Assembly (NCBI GenBank): GCA_022495005.1
Contig: JAGYXB010000062.1
Coordinates: 310,001-374,000 of the forward strand
DNA: 64,000 bases
Direction: 5' to 3'
From: Rhyacophila brunnea
Lineage: Eukaryota; Arthropoda; Insecta; Trichoptera; Rhyacophilidae
Shown: one piece after another, positions 1-11,015 of the stretch
How the letters are laid out: every line of letters begins with the position of its first letter
Position numbering within the stretch: position 1 is the first letter of the stretch
The notes under the pieces: generated by a model
Told to the model about the DNA's origin: nothing
What the model saw: the letters and a program-made list of their open reading frames with translations, nothing else
Databases searched by the model: none
Translations under genes and position numbers: made by a program

Positions 1-9
1 ATAGTTCGA

Positions 10-125
10 TGACCCCGATAGCAGTTTGAGCCAACTTGTGCAATGCTTCCCTTTCTGTACAAATTTTAGACATTTCCAGAGGATCTGGTCTGTGTGTAAA
101 TGCCCTGACTCTAGATTAGCAGAGA
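10..125 (-). repeat. Decayed repeat fragment, possible LINE remnant
   Basis: Read on the minus strand, this stretch translates to a broken peptide containing DPLEMSK followed by a glutamate/arginine-rich tail and a LAQTA segment. The minus strand of 4540-4660 gives a similar DPLGMSE...REG pattern, so the two are probably copies of one dispersed sequence. The layout resembles the tail of a non-LTR retrotransposon frame, but I cannot name the family. The copy is cut by the window edge. Confidence 0.25.
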
Positions 126-129
126 CCTG

Positions 130-1600
130 GTCAGAGTAGTAAATAACAGAAAAGCGATGGCAAAAATTAAGAGCTTGCCTAAAATGAAATAAAATTTATT
201 AAATCTTCATAAATTCACGATATTCCAAAATTATCAATAATATCATTATGTTGTTCGACTATTCAGAAAATAGTTCATTGAGATTAAAAATTAATATACT
301 AATACTATGTTTTAATTATTAATATCTAATAAAAATATGGGATATAATGCGTACCTATCTATTGTGTATTCAATAAACAATGTGTCATTCCTAAATATCG
401 TATTGTATTATTATTATTGATCAAAAAAGTAGCTCAATTGAAACATATTTACTTCTAATAATTTTACATAGAATTATCAAGATGTATTCTAGATAAAAAC
501 TAAGATATAAATAAATTAATATAATAAATATTTTTCACTCGTTTAAATTCCCTGAAAAGAAACGATTGCACATGTGCTGGCTTACCTGAACATTTTAAGC
601 TCCACAACGTTCGGTGCACAAAGAAAAATCACGATGTTTGCTATTTTGTTATTGTGTATAACACAAAAACTGTGGAAATGCTCTGCATAAAAAATCTTAA
701 AATTTACTTTAGCATTTAAAATTTGCAAAACCTATGAAAAGCAATTTCATATATACTATTTTTATGAAATAATATTAGGCAAAAACACTTTACGAATAAT
801 GTTAATCAAAGTTTAAAAAAACAAACAAAATTACTTAAAATACCAACGTTATAAATGGATCAAAAATAGGAAAAAGATCCATTAAATCAGAGAGTACGAC
901 AATGAATACAGAATATCTTGAAAAGACGTCAAAAGTGAAGTTTGGACGAATCCTGATGCCATAATATTATATAAATCAAGTCAATAATATCAAGGTAATG
1001 ACCTTGATTTAAACTACAGTATTAATACTAAGTATTTTGGCGGTATTTTAAAGCTCTGGATAGTTATTTGCAAAAGGGACACTTGGATCTGTAACTGAAT
1101 TGGTTAATAGATCGCGTAGCAAGCGAAAGATGTGTATTCAAATTTCACTCCGCCAGTGATTTTCTCTAGAATTTTAAAAATAGGTAGTATGGATAAACTT
1201 TACTGATATTATTGATAGTAATAACATTAGCTTTCATGAAGCTCAGTCAATTTATTTCAATCGCTTTATAATTCAATATGAATCATGCCTCTCGAAGAAG
1301 TTTCTCAACATAATTTTCTACGTTAAATGTATGTTAATTTTCTCAACCCATTAATTTCATGCAATAAATAACACAATATAAATGCTATTTTGATTATAGC
1401 ATCATACTCGTATCAAGATAATTTAGCTAGACTATTGATTGTCAATTTACCAAATAAATTTTATCTCAATTAAACATCAATTGCACGGTGTTTCCTTTCA
1501 ACAATAAACTGTATTAATCTTCATATTTTTTTATATGAATGAAATTTTATTTTAAAACTTGCAGTTTTCTATAGTGGGCAAAGTATGCTGATAAAACAGA
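130..1600. other. AT-rich stretch, no gene seen
   Basis: Very AT-rich sequence without a convincing open frame, RNA gene or transposon end. A short self-complementary TTATTGA/TCAATAA context occurs near 980-1010, but nothing supports a function. Confidence 0.4.
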
Positions 1601-1706
1601 TATAGTTTTTATTCACAGGTGCCACTTTTAATTATAATAATAATATTAAACATGAAATATAATCGATTGACAAATGCGTATTTAAATTATTCTACTGCAC
1701 TTGAGT

Positions 1707-2010
1707 TGCATACAATTCCATTTATGTCGTTTTTTCGCGACCGGGGTTTCGCCTTTCGGCCTCTTCAGGCACTGTGTATACTCACCAAAAGGCAAATACA
1801 TACTGACAACGACTACTATTAACTCTAACTTATATAACAAATCAATACAATAAAGTAGGTATTATACCTACCTATTAAGTCAAGGATCACAATAAAAAAA
1901 TATAAAAAACAGATTATAAATAGTAGATAAGTATTTGTTAAGAACCCTACACCTTATCAATAATAATTCACTCGATAAGCGTCTAATAAATCGTCAAAAC
2001 CTAATAATAG
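1707..2010 (+). repeat. Family F inverted-repeat element, copy 1 (partial)
   Basis: The segment aligns by eye along its length with 57240-57560. Both share a CGCCTTTCGGC motif, then CACTGTGTA and CACCAAAAGGC-like sequence, then an AT-rich core with AATCAATACAATAAAGTAGG, and end near a CGATAAGCGT block. Related copies lie at 7860-8165 and 30371-30580. The inverted right end found in the other copies is missing here. Confidence 0.6.
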
Positions 2011-2059
2011 ATCATTAGTAATTATAAACCATAAAAATACTACACTCTACACTACTGTA

Positions 2060-2640
2060 TGGTCAATACCTTACCATCCAGCATGACTTGGCATGAAACC
2101 ATTAATTTATAACTACAATGTATCTTGCAACATAATATTATTAAAATTGCAAAACAAGCGATTTATGTGAGTCAACCAAATTTCAACAGAAAGCTAATTT
2201 AGCAAAATAATATAGTAATTGAATTAATCAATAATATCGCAAATTAATAAATAATGCTATAAAGGTTTACCATGATATCCACAAATTTTGTTTGTATGAA
2301 AATCAATCTTGCTCAATCATTAAAACTGCACAATTGTTCAAATTAAAAACAATTATTTATACTTTACGAAACGAATCATGCATTACACAATAAAGCATGA
2401 CTATCAAAATATTCAAGTAGTGATAGCAGCATTTTTCTATTGTATCGAATCAAGGCCTGAACAAAAACGATGCATGAGTGCGAGTGAGAAAGTATTCGGC
2501 ACCCTTATAATCTCTGACTTGACTTTGACTTTGGATCATCCTTCAATGGTTATGGGGATCGATACGCGCTAGAGTAAGATAAAAGGTTTACATATTTTTG
2601 AGTCAGTTTCCAAAAGTATCGCTGGCAAATCGTGGTGAAT
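2060..2640. other. AT-rich stretch, no gene seen
   Basis: No recognised element. A 64-codon frame at 2378-2572 has no protein-like features that I can see and I treat it as chance. Confidence 0.4.
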
Positions 2641-2737
2641 CGCTTCACGTAGCATCGATAATCTGCGAGTTCGTGTTGCTAAATTTGCTGTTTTTTGTGT
2701 TAAACATAAAGTCAGTGGTATATATTTTTAGTTAATT

Positions 2738-2822
2738 AAGTAGGAAAGGTGGTTCTGCGTGTTGTATTAAAATATGGTAGCCGTACTGATAAGCAAGAAG
2801 ATGGTATTACGTTTCATAGGTA
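2738..2822 (+). pseudogene. Possible THAP zinc-finger N-terminal exon, degraded
   Basis: Seen: one frame gives SRTDKQEDGITFHR, and the frame one base away gives a preceding ACCIK, so a single frameshift would place a Cys-Cys pair about 15 residues before the FHR. The THAP DNA-binding domain typically opens with a CxxC-like pair and has an S/T-F-H-R-F-P segment after 15-25 residues. The FHR codons run directly into GTAAGTTG, a good splice donor. THAP domains occur in P-element-type transposases and in host genes. With only the first third visible and a frame break, a transposon relic is the likeliest reading, and it could be chance. Confidence 0.3.
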
Positions 2823-3129
2823 AGTTGATACATGTTCGTGATAATTTATTTGTATATTATTATATATTTTAATATCAGTGACCTAGTGTTTCTTTAAAAT
2901 AACTTAAATTATGGATATCTTTACCTAATGGTTGCATTTTGACCGCTTAAAAATACTATATAACGTAAAAAAATAGAAAATTATATTTTAATTCTGAGCG
3001 TCTAGTGCGACCACTTTGGGCGAGCACTAGCGAATTGGTCTATGGTCTCGAACATTCATAGGCGAATGCGTTCGCTCGCCCACAAACCAAACGCACGGCA
3101 CGTAGCTTCATTAAGCAATGCAACGGGTG

Positions 3130-3770
3130 GCGTCTAGATGTAGCTATAGTCTATGTATCGAATCAATATAAAACAATCAGTAGAAGAAAGCAACATCGTC
3201 ATCAAAGATTTAACCATACGGTTATCGTTCAGCTTCGCCCGATCAACTCGCAATTCATCATAACGCATACTCGTGATTTCACACATCTAAATTATAATCT
3301 GTAAACTTATCTATAATAATTAAATTAATATTTATTTGGAAGGAGATAATAAAACCAGGGTTCATTTTCATTCACGCACCAAAGTATGAGTTATTCATTT
3401 GGGAGTCAAACCAACCTACCCTGCCTGTTCCTTATTCCATCTCACTTCTAAACTTCTACTACTGCACTACAAAAATACTACACAAAATATGTATTTACAT
3501 TAAAGGGTTTCCATCATGCATTTAAGCGTTAATATGAAATACATATTATTTTAAAGACAAACGACAAATGGCAGTTTATTAAAAAAACATATATAGAGCC
3601 CAAGTAAAGTGATTATACGTAAAGTATACGGCGTCGTTTTCAAGGTAACTAACTCGAAGAATACTCAAGAAAATTTTCCCCAAAAATATGTCTCAGGCGC
3701 TGCGTAACGTATTTCATTTGGCGGCATGCCCCGTCGACCACGTACAAGATTGAAATGTCCTAGATAGCGG
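3130..3770. other. Mixed stretch without a resolved gene
   Basis: Moderate GC content with no clear frame. It runs into the unknown frame at 3775. A possible pair of GTCTAG ends at 3000-3130 (GCGTCTAG on both sides) hints at a small decayed inverted-repeat element just upstream. Confidence 0.3.
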
Positions 3771-3774
3771 GCTA

Positions 3775-4137
3775 ATGCGCGCTTTGCAGGCACGTATTCG
3801 TTCTTTAATCGCCCAAGAACAGCGCGGCGCTCTAACAAATGTCCAACACCGCCGACGCCGCTCGCCGCGCGCCGCTCTATGGGAAAACATTCATGTAATC
3901 ATAACGCCAGAGGGCATCGGACGTAAATCTTTGAATGCACCGATTTGCATCAAGATAAAACATGGCAAGTTTTCGTGTTGCTTGTTTTATGAAAGATTAA
4001 AGGATGCACTGTTATTGTACGATGCTGACTTATTATACAAGATTCATTTTGTTCCTAAAGCAAAAACAAAAAAGGACATTCCAAGTTTTGATAGCAATGT
4101 TTTAGATGCCTTCCAAAAACAATGTGGAATCTAACTA
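3775..4137 (+). CDS. Unrecognised 119-residue frame, possible C-terminal exon or relic
   Basis: I do not recognise this protein. The first 45 residues are arginine-rich and may not be genuine coding sequence. From about residue 40 the composition becomes protein-like, with alternating hydrophobic stretches (IHVIITPEGIGRK, then FYERLKDALLLYDADLLYK) and a polar tail ending DAFQKQCGI before TAA. This is unlike the low-complexity chance frames nearby. A CTTTGCAG acceptor-like site at about 3781-3788 would allow the frame to be a terminal exon rather than start at its first ATG. There is no AATAAA directly after the stop. It could be a transposon open frame or a host exon. Confidence 0.35.
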
Positions 4138-4177
4138 TAATATCTCAACAACTAAGTTTATTTTACAACACAAACAC

Positions 4178-4335
4178 GCTCTCTAGACCAAACGCAACCC
4201 GCACCACACTTGGTCTTAATCGAGCATATCACGAGGCACTACGTTTGACGTGAAGCATCTGTACAGTTGTTTACGCCTGGTAATATCTCAGGATCAGTTA
4301 CCTGTGACTGAGGTCACCACACTCTCAAGTGAGCT
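4178..4335. repeat. Family E dispersed repeat, copy 1
   Basis: The segment matches 8990-9155 in order over about 160 bases, with shared blocks such as GGTCTTAATCGAGC/AGTCTTAATCGAGC, GACTGAGGTCACCA and CTTTGACTGAATTTAC. Neither copy has an evident open frame or terminal inverted repeats. It may be the untranslated tail of a retroelement. Confidence 0.55.
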
Positions 4336-4539
4336 TTGACTGAATTTACTGATTTTACTCTAATATATATATTAACAAAAAAGAAAGGAATTTAATTAAT
4401 ATAACAAAAAAACGAATAAATCATACGGACAGAAAAAAATATGTGAAGAGATCTTCACGCCCGCAGTAAGACGCCGCATTTTTTTTTAAATGCAAGATAA
4501 TTGGGCTTTGTGTACGTGTGTGTGTGTTTGATTCGAGTA

Positions 4540-4660
4540 ACTCTTCCCTCTCGATGCACATTCTCGGACATTCCTAGAGGATTTGGTTTGCATCCTGTTT
4601 TTCTCCGCCACGTACGTTCTAGAAAAAGGGCCCGATGACAGAGCCCTGGGTACAGTTCAT
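4540..4660 (-). repeat. Decayed repeat related to the window start
   Basis: The minus-strand translation shows NPLGMSENVHREG, comparable with the DPLEMSK...ERE pattern at 10-125. The 80-codon minus-strand frame covering this area is otherwise unremarkable. I read it as a remnant of a repeated, once-coding sequence of unknown class. Confidence 0.25.
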
Positions 4661-5257
4661 GCTGGTGCGCCTCTCTATTGTAGTTGATCCTACGCAAAAC
4701 TCGATCGATTTATTAAGTACAAATTATCTTCAATGATTGTCACATAAATACCTGTTTAGAGCAAGGCAGATCGATTAAAAGAACGCTGGTAGGTATTATT
4801 TGCTATAATATGCTGCCAATGACTAATCATCGTCATTTGGACCAGCGACCTGTTGCCGGGGTGAGTCAGACTTTGATTGTCCCGTCTAAACTATAGTGCA
4901 GTGCTCCGCAACCGGTGTGCCGCGGCACACTGGTGTGCCGTGAGACGATGCTAGGTGTGCCGCGGTACAATGCTCCCAAAAAAAACACAAATAATTTTAA
5001 GACAAGGATCTCTACAAATGTACCAAAGGACCTATCAGACCACCATTGAAAACAAACAATTAATTTTGGATCCGTTTCAAAAACTTTTAACTTTGCTGCA
5101 AAAGAAATTTCATCATTACTTTCATACAATTAATACGACTGGATTCGAAACCCTTTTGCAAATAATGCCGAAAATTCTATAGAAGCACTTTCCCTATAAA
5201 TTCGAGAGGAATTGGTTGAATTGAGAAACGACGGGACGCTAAAACTGAAATGTTCCA

Positions 5258-5464
5258 TTGGCTATTTTCAGGATTTCGGTTAATAAAGAATATCCTCGGA
5301 TTTCCGACAAGGCTATCGCAGTTCAGCTCCCATTTTATACGACATATCTAGGTGAGCAAAGTTTTTCAACTCAAGTTATAATTAAAAATAATAAGCAGTC
5401 TTGCTTAACGGTCTCGACTGACGGCTTCGGGTTACTCTTTCAAATATCAAGTCAAAATATATAA
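5258..5464 (+). pseudogene. hAT transposase C-terminal dimerisation domain remnant
   Basis: The frame contains LPFYTTYLGEQSFS, then a lysine-rich IIKNNKQS and a GLLFQISSQNI tail. In hAT (hATC, ZBED5-like) transposases this region reads roughly as LPF-x-TTYLCE-x-GFS, then an IK-x-K-x-RS motif, then an LRLALS-type helix. Cys is replaced by Gly and the upstream part is in another frame, so it is a pseudogene. It lies inside the inverted repeats of the 4899-6182 element, which supports the assignment. Confidence 0.65.
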
Positions 5465-5621
5465 AACTTTTACGTTCATTGAAAAAAGCTCAGTTATCAC
5501 ATTAATTAGTTATTGATAATACAAATACATGGCAATTTGTACATTTAGTTCTTCGTCGTGTGTTATGTTGTTTGTATATTTAATTATTTATCAAATAAAT
5601 AAACATACACTAATGTAATTA

Positions 5622-6030
5622 TGGTGCATGGCCTCTACAAGGGGGAGCTGACAGAGCTCTCTGGGGGTCCAGGCTCAGGGTAGGCTGGCGTGGCAGGTCA
5701 ACCAGATAAGTGAGATAAACACAAATTAAAATTTTGCTCGAAAAGTAAAAAAAGTCGCCTGCGGCGCTATTTTACTACGCTGATATTAATATTTTTAAAT
5801 ATGCGATTGTAAGATACAATGTATTATTACGTCAATAGTCGACAAATAATAAAATTGTTCCCAACCCGACAGCTAACCATAATTCAAGTGGATGTATTAA
5901 TAATACAAAAAATCGCTAAACATACAATCAATACCAATATTTTTCCTCGAACACCATTTGAAAAACGCTATTTTAGAGTATCACACTGTCTTTAACTTTA
6001 TCGATAGGTAGGGGGCCCGCCAAAGATCCT
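5622..6030 (+). mobile_element. Family A hAT-like MITE, copy 1, nested in the hAT element
   Basis: The left part (GCATGGCCTC..., a GC-rich hairpin-like block, then GATAAACACAAATTAAAATT and GCTCGAAAAGTAAAAAA) and right part (ACACCATTTG, TATCGATAGGT, GGGGGCCCGCC) match 16370-16781 and, reversed, 38960-39425. No coding capacity. It lies between the two halves of the hAT element. Confidence 0.6.
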
Positions 6031-6754
6031 GGCCAGGGATCCCTCTTTAGGATGTGGGGTCCATGTTTTGGTGTATAAATTGTTTTACGTATGGTGTGCC
6101 GTGTGGTATGCCGTGTGGTGTGCCGTGGAATTCTCGGAAGATCTTTGGTGTGCCGTGGGTGAGAAAAGGTTGCGGAGCACTGCATAGTGGAACAATAATT
6201 TAACCTCAAACTTGCGCAGATTGTGATTTCTGCAACTGCGCACAAATAACATAGGCTTTTTCCACATGGCGCGTTTTGACTCGCACGCATTTCAGGAACA
6301 TGTGACCTCATTGAGCCGTCCACACGCACTCGCGCCGTGACGACTATCGTGCGCAGTTGAGCTACAGGTGACCTCATTGAGATGTCTATATGTACTCGTG
6401 GCAAATCGCGGCGAGACACGCGCCATGTAGACAATGCCATAGAGAAAATTAAAGAATTGTTATTGTTATTATTTCCCACTGCTCTTACATGAAGCATATT
6501 GCATCGTTTTCTCTCACTCGGTGTCGCTTTATGTTATTTTTTCTATTAAAACTATCGAAATTCACGCTTATGTGGTATATTTATTTCAACTGCAAACCGT
6601 ATCACGCTGTAATCATCTTTTTCTTCAATAAGCACCGTTATTTGCTGCAACTTCTTGGTTATTGGAACTCGCGCTACTTAAGCCTTTTAACCAAGACTTG
6701 TCAGCGGCTAAGACTCTATTCCAAGTATCAATTTGAAGTGTCCTAATATTTAAG

Positions 6755-6960
6755 TAAGCTACATTTTGCAGATGACATTAATGTATTTTCAAGAGACCTC
6801 CAATATTGAAGATAATATTAAATTTCATGTAGAGCATTCGGCCGCCTGAAAGGTATATTCATAAACGATAAACTATTGTTCCCATAGCGCGAACTATTTG
6901 ACCAATGTATGTTACCAGTTGTAGTACTCGCGTGTGAATGTGAAATTTAATATAGACGAA
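6755..6960 (+). mobile_element. RTE-like LINE fragment with reverse transcriptase FADD box
   Basis: The plus-strand translation gives KLHFADDINVFSRDL, the polymerase motif C (F/YADD) of reverse transcriptase. After an internal deletion comes AFGRLKGIFINDK and then FDQCMLPVVVLACE. The latter two match the order AFGRLNNIF...FNQCVLPVMTYACE seen in the better copy at 47773-48447. Stops and a deletion make it non-functional. It is followed at once by another LINE piece at 7040-7235. Confidence 0.7.
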
Positions 6961-7039
6961 TCTAGTATAATATGTGGATTATACAGTGCCACTGGTGGAT
7001 AAAGCTTTCAATATTTATTGACAAAAATCATTATAGTCG

Positions 7040-7235
7040 TCATAAAATAAAAGGTTAAAAAATTCCGGCGGTAAATTTAAAGTAAGCCAGTAAAAAGGGA
7101 GAAACACATGGAATACGTCTACTGGTAAACGGAAAATATTGGACGTTAAGGTAACGGACCATCGAATCAATTGAGACCTTTGAAATGTGGTCGCATCGGC
7201 ATATAATGAAAATTTTCTGGACATGTTACCAATGA
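7040..7235 (+). mobile_element. LINE post-RT region fragment
   Basis: The plus frame shows YWTLR*RTIESIETFEMW, then a HRHIMKIFW-like run. Many insect non-LTR elements carry the pattern WTL-x(n)-IEAFEMW-x-x-RR-x-L-K-I-x-W after the RT domain. A related relic lies at 56700-57160. The overlapping minus-strand 69-codon frame is a shadow. Confidence 0.6.
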
Positions 7236-7489
7236 GGGGTTTTTAAGATGAGATAATAAGCCAAAATAAGCGCAATAATGCTGGATACATAAAATATAAT
7301 ATGTTACGTAATAAAAAGTTGGATTTGCTCTAGTTCATAACGTTTTTGTTAGCTTTTCAACCTCCGTAAATAGCTCAATATTTGATTTGATTTGGTATTT
7401 TTATGTAGGGACTTCTCGTAAGGTTGATTATGCTTGAGTAGGTACCTATTGGTGGAAAATACACTACAGCCCATTTATTGGGGAAAATA

Positions 7490-7675
7490 TTACAACAATA
7501 ATTATTATTAGATAACCCGTTAACCGTAGTATATTTTGTAACAGAAGTGACGAAGTGAGAAGAAGAAACAATCACAAACAAGGCTTTGAGAAAATCACAT
7601 AAATATATGATGTTCTCATTGGGATCGAATTCGAAGCTCCCGGATGAAAGGCGTGCGCCTTACGCACTGCACCAT
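7490..7675 (-). mobile_element. tRNA-derived SINE, family 2, copy 1
   Basis: In the minus direction the head (7675 downward) is tRNA-like with GGTGCAGTGCGTAAGGC near the A-box position and a degraded B box around GGGAGCTTCGAATTCGA. The body follows with a conserved TTTGTGATTGTTTC block. The same order is found at 18640-18815, 40080-40230 and 54475-54665. Confidence 0.6.
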
Positions 7676-7859
7676 AAAATATATAAATAATTATTACATT
7701 ATAATACGCATCAATATGCCTATATTATTCCGTTACTGAAATAATGTTTTATAAGATTCTAATGGATTATTGATATAATCTCATTAGTTAACTTCATTAC
7801 ATTCCCAATACGTTGCCATTGTTTCCCAATATTGACGATTTTACACCTCTTGAATGTAA

Positions 7860-8165
7860 TATTTACTGATCATTGATTGTGTTATTATTGATAGGGTGTT
7901 TTTACAAACACTTCAACGATTCTTAACTGACTTAATATGTAGGTGATAAAGTTGTTACCTACTTATATAAGTGAAAGTTAATTATATTCGTTGTGATTGT
8001 GTATTTACCTATTAGTGAGTGCAGAGAGTGCCTGAAGATGCCTAAAGGCGAAACTGGGTTGCAAAAAAACAACTGAAATGGAATAGTACGAAACTTAAAT
8101 CCATTAAAATTTAAATTCAAATTCCATCAAGTACCTTCGGTCAATAGTATTAATACTATTATAAG
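7860..8165 (+). repeat. Family F inverted-repeat element, copy 2 (right half)
   Basis: It carries the right half shared with 57240-57680: GGCGAAACTGGGTTGC, then AACTGAAATGGAATAGTAC, AACTTAAATCCATTAAAAT and the terminal CATCAAGTACCTTCGGTC at about 8128-8145. The left arm is absent or very diverged. Confidence 0.6.
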
Positions 8166-8399
8166 ATATTTTTATTAAAAGTGAATAGGTTTTAAATAAT
8201 CGTCTAGTAAGGGGTTTTCGCTACTAGGTGATTGACTACAATATGTAAATATTAGTAGCATAACAGCTAACAATGGATCTTATATCGGTATATAAAACTT
8301 GTCAGTTTGGTAAGATACTGCCACGATTTGCACAAAGCAATCATTATCACTTAAGCAAATCGTTTTACACATGTTACAGTTAAGAAGAGGGTGGAGGGA

Positions 8400-8640
8400 G
8401 ATGGGAACTAAGTTATCGCTAAGGTTGGGTGTATTTCAAACGTAAACGGCGCAAACCGAGTGTTAATTACAGGCGAGCAACTCCGGGCAGATGCCGCTGG
8501 CTCCTCCGGGCATTTCCGGCTGTCGTCAGATGTGCTACAAGTTTCGCTGAAGAAAGGCTTCTGCGAGTTCTGCAAACAATAGTCACGCGCTACCCACTTC
8601 GTCGTATCTCATTCAATACCCGACGGCTTTGCTAAACTTT
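8400..8640. other. GC-rich island, possible regulatory or conserved non-coding DNA
   Basis: About 240 bases of visibly higher GC than the flanks, with several CpGs (GGCGAGCAACTCCGGGCAG, CCCGACGGC). A 68-codon frame spans it but has no recognisable domain. It has no repeat relatives in this window. Function is unknown. Confidence 0.3.
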
Positions 8641-8989
8641 GGCGCCTCAAAATATTCAGGATTATATTCATAATGCGAGAAAAATTGGTTCACTTATGGA
8701 TTACACTTATCACTACCTTAATGCAGAACTGGCAAGTAACTAACGAAATTATTTAGGACACCATTTCAAAAGTTGATATTGTTCATTCGCCCTAAAATTA
8801 CTATCAATTAAATAATTTATTTATTCAATACTGTAAACAAGATTTCAGAATAATGTAAGAATCATTTCATTTAAATTATATTATTTAATAAAAACACAGA
8901 AATATACATATTAAAACATTTTTAAGTAGATACTTCAGATAGGTAGTGTATTTATTTGATATTGTTCACAAACATTGAAGGAAAGGCCC

Positions 8990-9155
8990 GACCAAACCAC
9001 ACATCCGCCCGCACTACACCCAGTCTTAATCGAGCGTAACACGGGACCCTATGTTTGGTGTGAATCACCTGTTTTTATGACTGGGAATATCTTAGGAGCA
9101 GTTACCCAAGACTGAGGTCACCATGCACTCAAATGTGCTTTGACTGAATTTACAT
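8990..9155. repeat. Family E dispersed repeat, copy 2
   Basis: Partner of 4178-4335. It keeps the same order of blocks, including CAGTCTTAATCGAGCG, GGTGTGAATCACCTG and GACTGAGGTCACCA. No frame. Confidence 0.55.
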
Positions 9156-9259
9156 GACTTTAAGGAGTACCCATAGGAGAGAGGACTACGTAGAAGCAAA
9201 ATTAAAAATTTTAGTATCTAACAAAAAAGTAATGACACCACAACTCTTTTAAATTATTC

Positions 9260-9501
9260 AAAAACAACCGAAACACACTACGTCCCAACCAACGAGATGC
9301 TGTCAGAGAGTGCGACACTATTGTGGCCTAATCTCAACGGTTCCGTCGCCAAGACCGACCATTTCTCACCATGTAGTGGTGCTACAAAATCGATCTACGC
9401 GCTGCAGGTTTTACATAGCCGAAGGCGCAATGACGTGGCAATGTACCAAAGGAGGTGGCATGACCTTATGCTGAAACTATGCCCCAATATCGGGGCGTGA
9501 C
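9260..9501 (+). mobile_element. LINE C-terminal tail fragment
   Basis: The frame ends RRRNDVAMYQRRWHDLMLKL, followed by CPNIGA and a stop. A minus-strand relic at 60762-60860 ends in the same way (MALDQRKWRNLVLPFYPNGG, then V-stop), so both are tails of one LINE family. The upstream 35 residues in the frame are plausible but unrecognised. I see no adjacent RT domain, so the copy is a 5'-truncated relic. Confidence 0.6.
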
Positions 9502-9509
9502 AGGGTGAA

Positions 9510-10550
9510 CTAAGTATTTACAAATACCATAGCAAACGAATCAATACCTGAGTGGATAAAAGTTTTCACCCAAACAGTGAAAGATATTCAAATGTTAATC
9601 TGTCTAACTTCTTTAACTACTAACTTCTATATTATTTCCAATCGGTGTGTTTTTGAGGTTTTTCAAGACTTGCTCTATATTGAGATAATGTTACGTAATA
9701 TGTTTTCTAAATATCTATGTTTTTCTATGTTCCATGATTTAAACCATTTACCAAATATTTAAATCTGTTGACTCAGGGGTAATCAGGGGAAAATCTAGAT
9801 TAGGGTAGATTCTACTGCACATATCATTAGGTTTCCTTACTCTACTTTTCAGAATAATGCGAAATGATGTTTTTATTAACATAAAATAATCAACCATAAA
9901 TGTGCAATAGCAGTCCATTAATTAAACTGTAAAATGATTTTGCTTTAAATCGGCAAATATTAAAAAATACATCTAATTACTTAAAACGATTTTATGTGGC
10001 AAATGGAGAAAAAAACATTATTGAACGATTCAAGTCTCACAATGTTTTTTTTTTACAAATATAAAAAGAGACAATAATTATGGAATTCTTCGCTTCAAAA
10101 TGTTCAATGGACGTTCTGATTCACAACTTGTTCGTTAAGTTTAGTGCCGATAGAGAACTGTATTATTTTTTTCTAGTTTGTACTTAATAGTGTTATGAAT
10201 GAATTTAAAAGCATTAAAAATTACGGCTTTCAACTTGGAACAGATATTAATTTCAATTTCAATATTCAACAAAAACTTTACTCAAATAATACATCACAAA
10301 ATTTAATTTCATACAAAACATAATAGAACATTTTAATAATACATATACTTACCCTTGCTGGTTTTTTCCATGCATATTTTTTCTATGTTATTTTGTCATA
10401 CGTAAGTTTTCAAAATAATTATAGAAATTGTTTTTAATTTTAATATGGAGCAGTATAATCGTATAATTTTTATTTTCATTAAAAATTAATCGTAAACGAT
10501 AGTTACGAAAAATTAATTAAACTTTTTTTTAAATTAAAATTCTTTTTCTT
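9510..10550. other. AT-rich stretch, no gene seen
   Basis: Low-complexity AT-rich DNA with homopolymer runs. A 61-codon frame at 9577-9762 has no distinguishing feature. Confidence 0.4.
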
Positions 10551-10551
10551 T

Positions 10552-10795
10552 TCTCTTGTTGACCATGTTTGATCCTAATAGGTACATATGGGCCTCAACG
10601 AAGTGTAGATTTATATTCACAGATTTTTTATGAGAAATGGATGTTACCCACTTGCTCAACCTATTAGGTCCATACTCTGACTCTAAAATTAAATTCAAAA
10701 ACAATATGTGAATCTGCCAGACCCAGGATTCAAACCTGGGACCCATGACCTTATAAGCCTACACAAAAACCGATCGTCCATTCAAATAACTTCCT
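10552..10795 (-). mobile_element. tRNA-derived SINE, family 1, copy 1
   Basis: The minus strand has a B box GGTTTGAATCC at about 10727-10737, followed by the conserved body TTGTTTTTGAATTT-like, GACCTAATAGGTTGAGCAAG, GTAACATCCATTTCTC and a tail AGGATCAAACATGGTCAAC. Same structure as 13688-13925 and 57838-58075. The A-box end is weak in this copy. Confidence 0.75.
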
Positions 10796-11015
10796 ACTAT
10801 TTAAATATGAACGTAGAATATTTGTTTACCTGATATTATTAAATGTATCATAGAAAGTGCAATACGTATCAAAACAATTTATATAATATTGTTATGAATA
10901 CCACTTGACTTTGAATAAATTTATCAAATACTAATTTACTCACACTCTGATACCCAACCTTACATATTTTATACCTGATATTTCAAATTTGTCTTGTGAA
11001 CCTATACCTTATTAC

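Larger units (their letters stand above)
4899..6182 (+). mobile_element. Decayed hAT-superfamily DNA transposon
   Basis: Left end CAGTGCTCCGCAACC at 4899 and its complement GGTTGCGGAGCACTG at 6168-6182 form the terminal inverted repeats. Subterminal GTGTGCCG motifs repeat inside both ends, three or more times each side. Flanks CTATAGTG (4891-4898) and CATAGTG (6183-6189) fit an 8-bp target duplication with one lost base, as expected for hAT. Frames at about 4990-5464 translate to pieces of a hAT transposase C-terminus, including LPFYTTYLGEQSFS, which corresponds to the dimerisation segment of the ZBED-like group (usually a TTYLCE.GFS pattern). Stops and frameshifts interrupt it, so the copy is dead. 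A MITE-like family A copy sits inside it at about 5622-6030. Confidence 0.75.

Noticed and set aside
5973..6497. 174-codon minus-strand frame with an N-run and HTTRHTTRHT repeats
   Set aside because: The repetitive peptide comes from the GTGTGCCG subterminal repeats of the hAT element and adjacent sequence; no domain.
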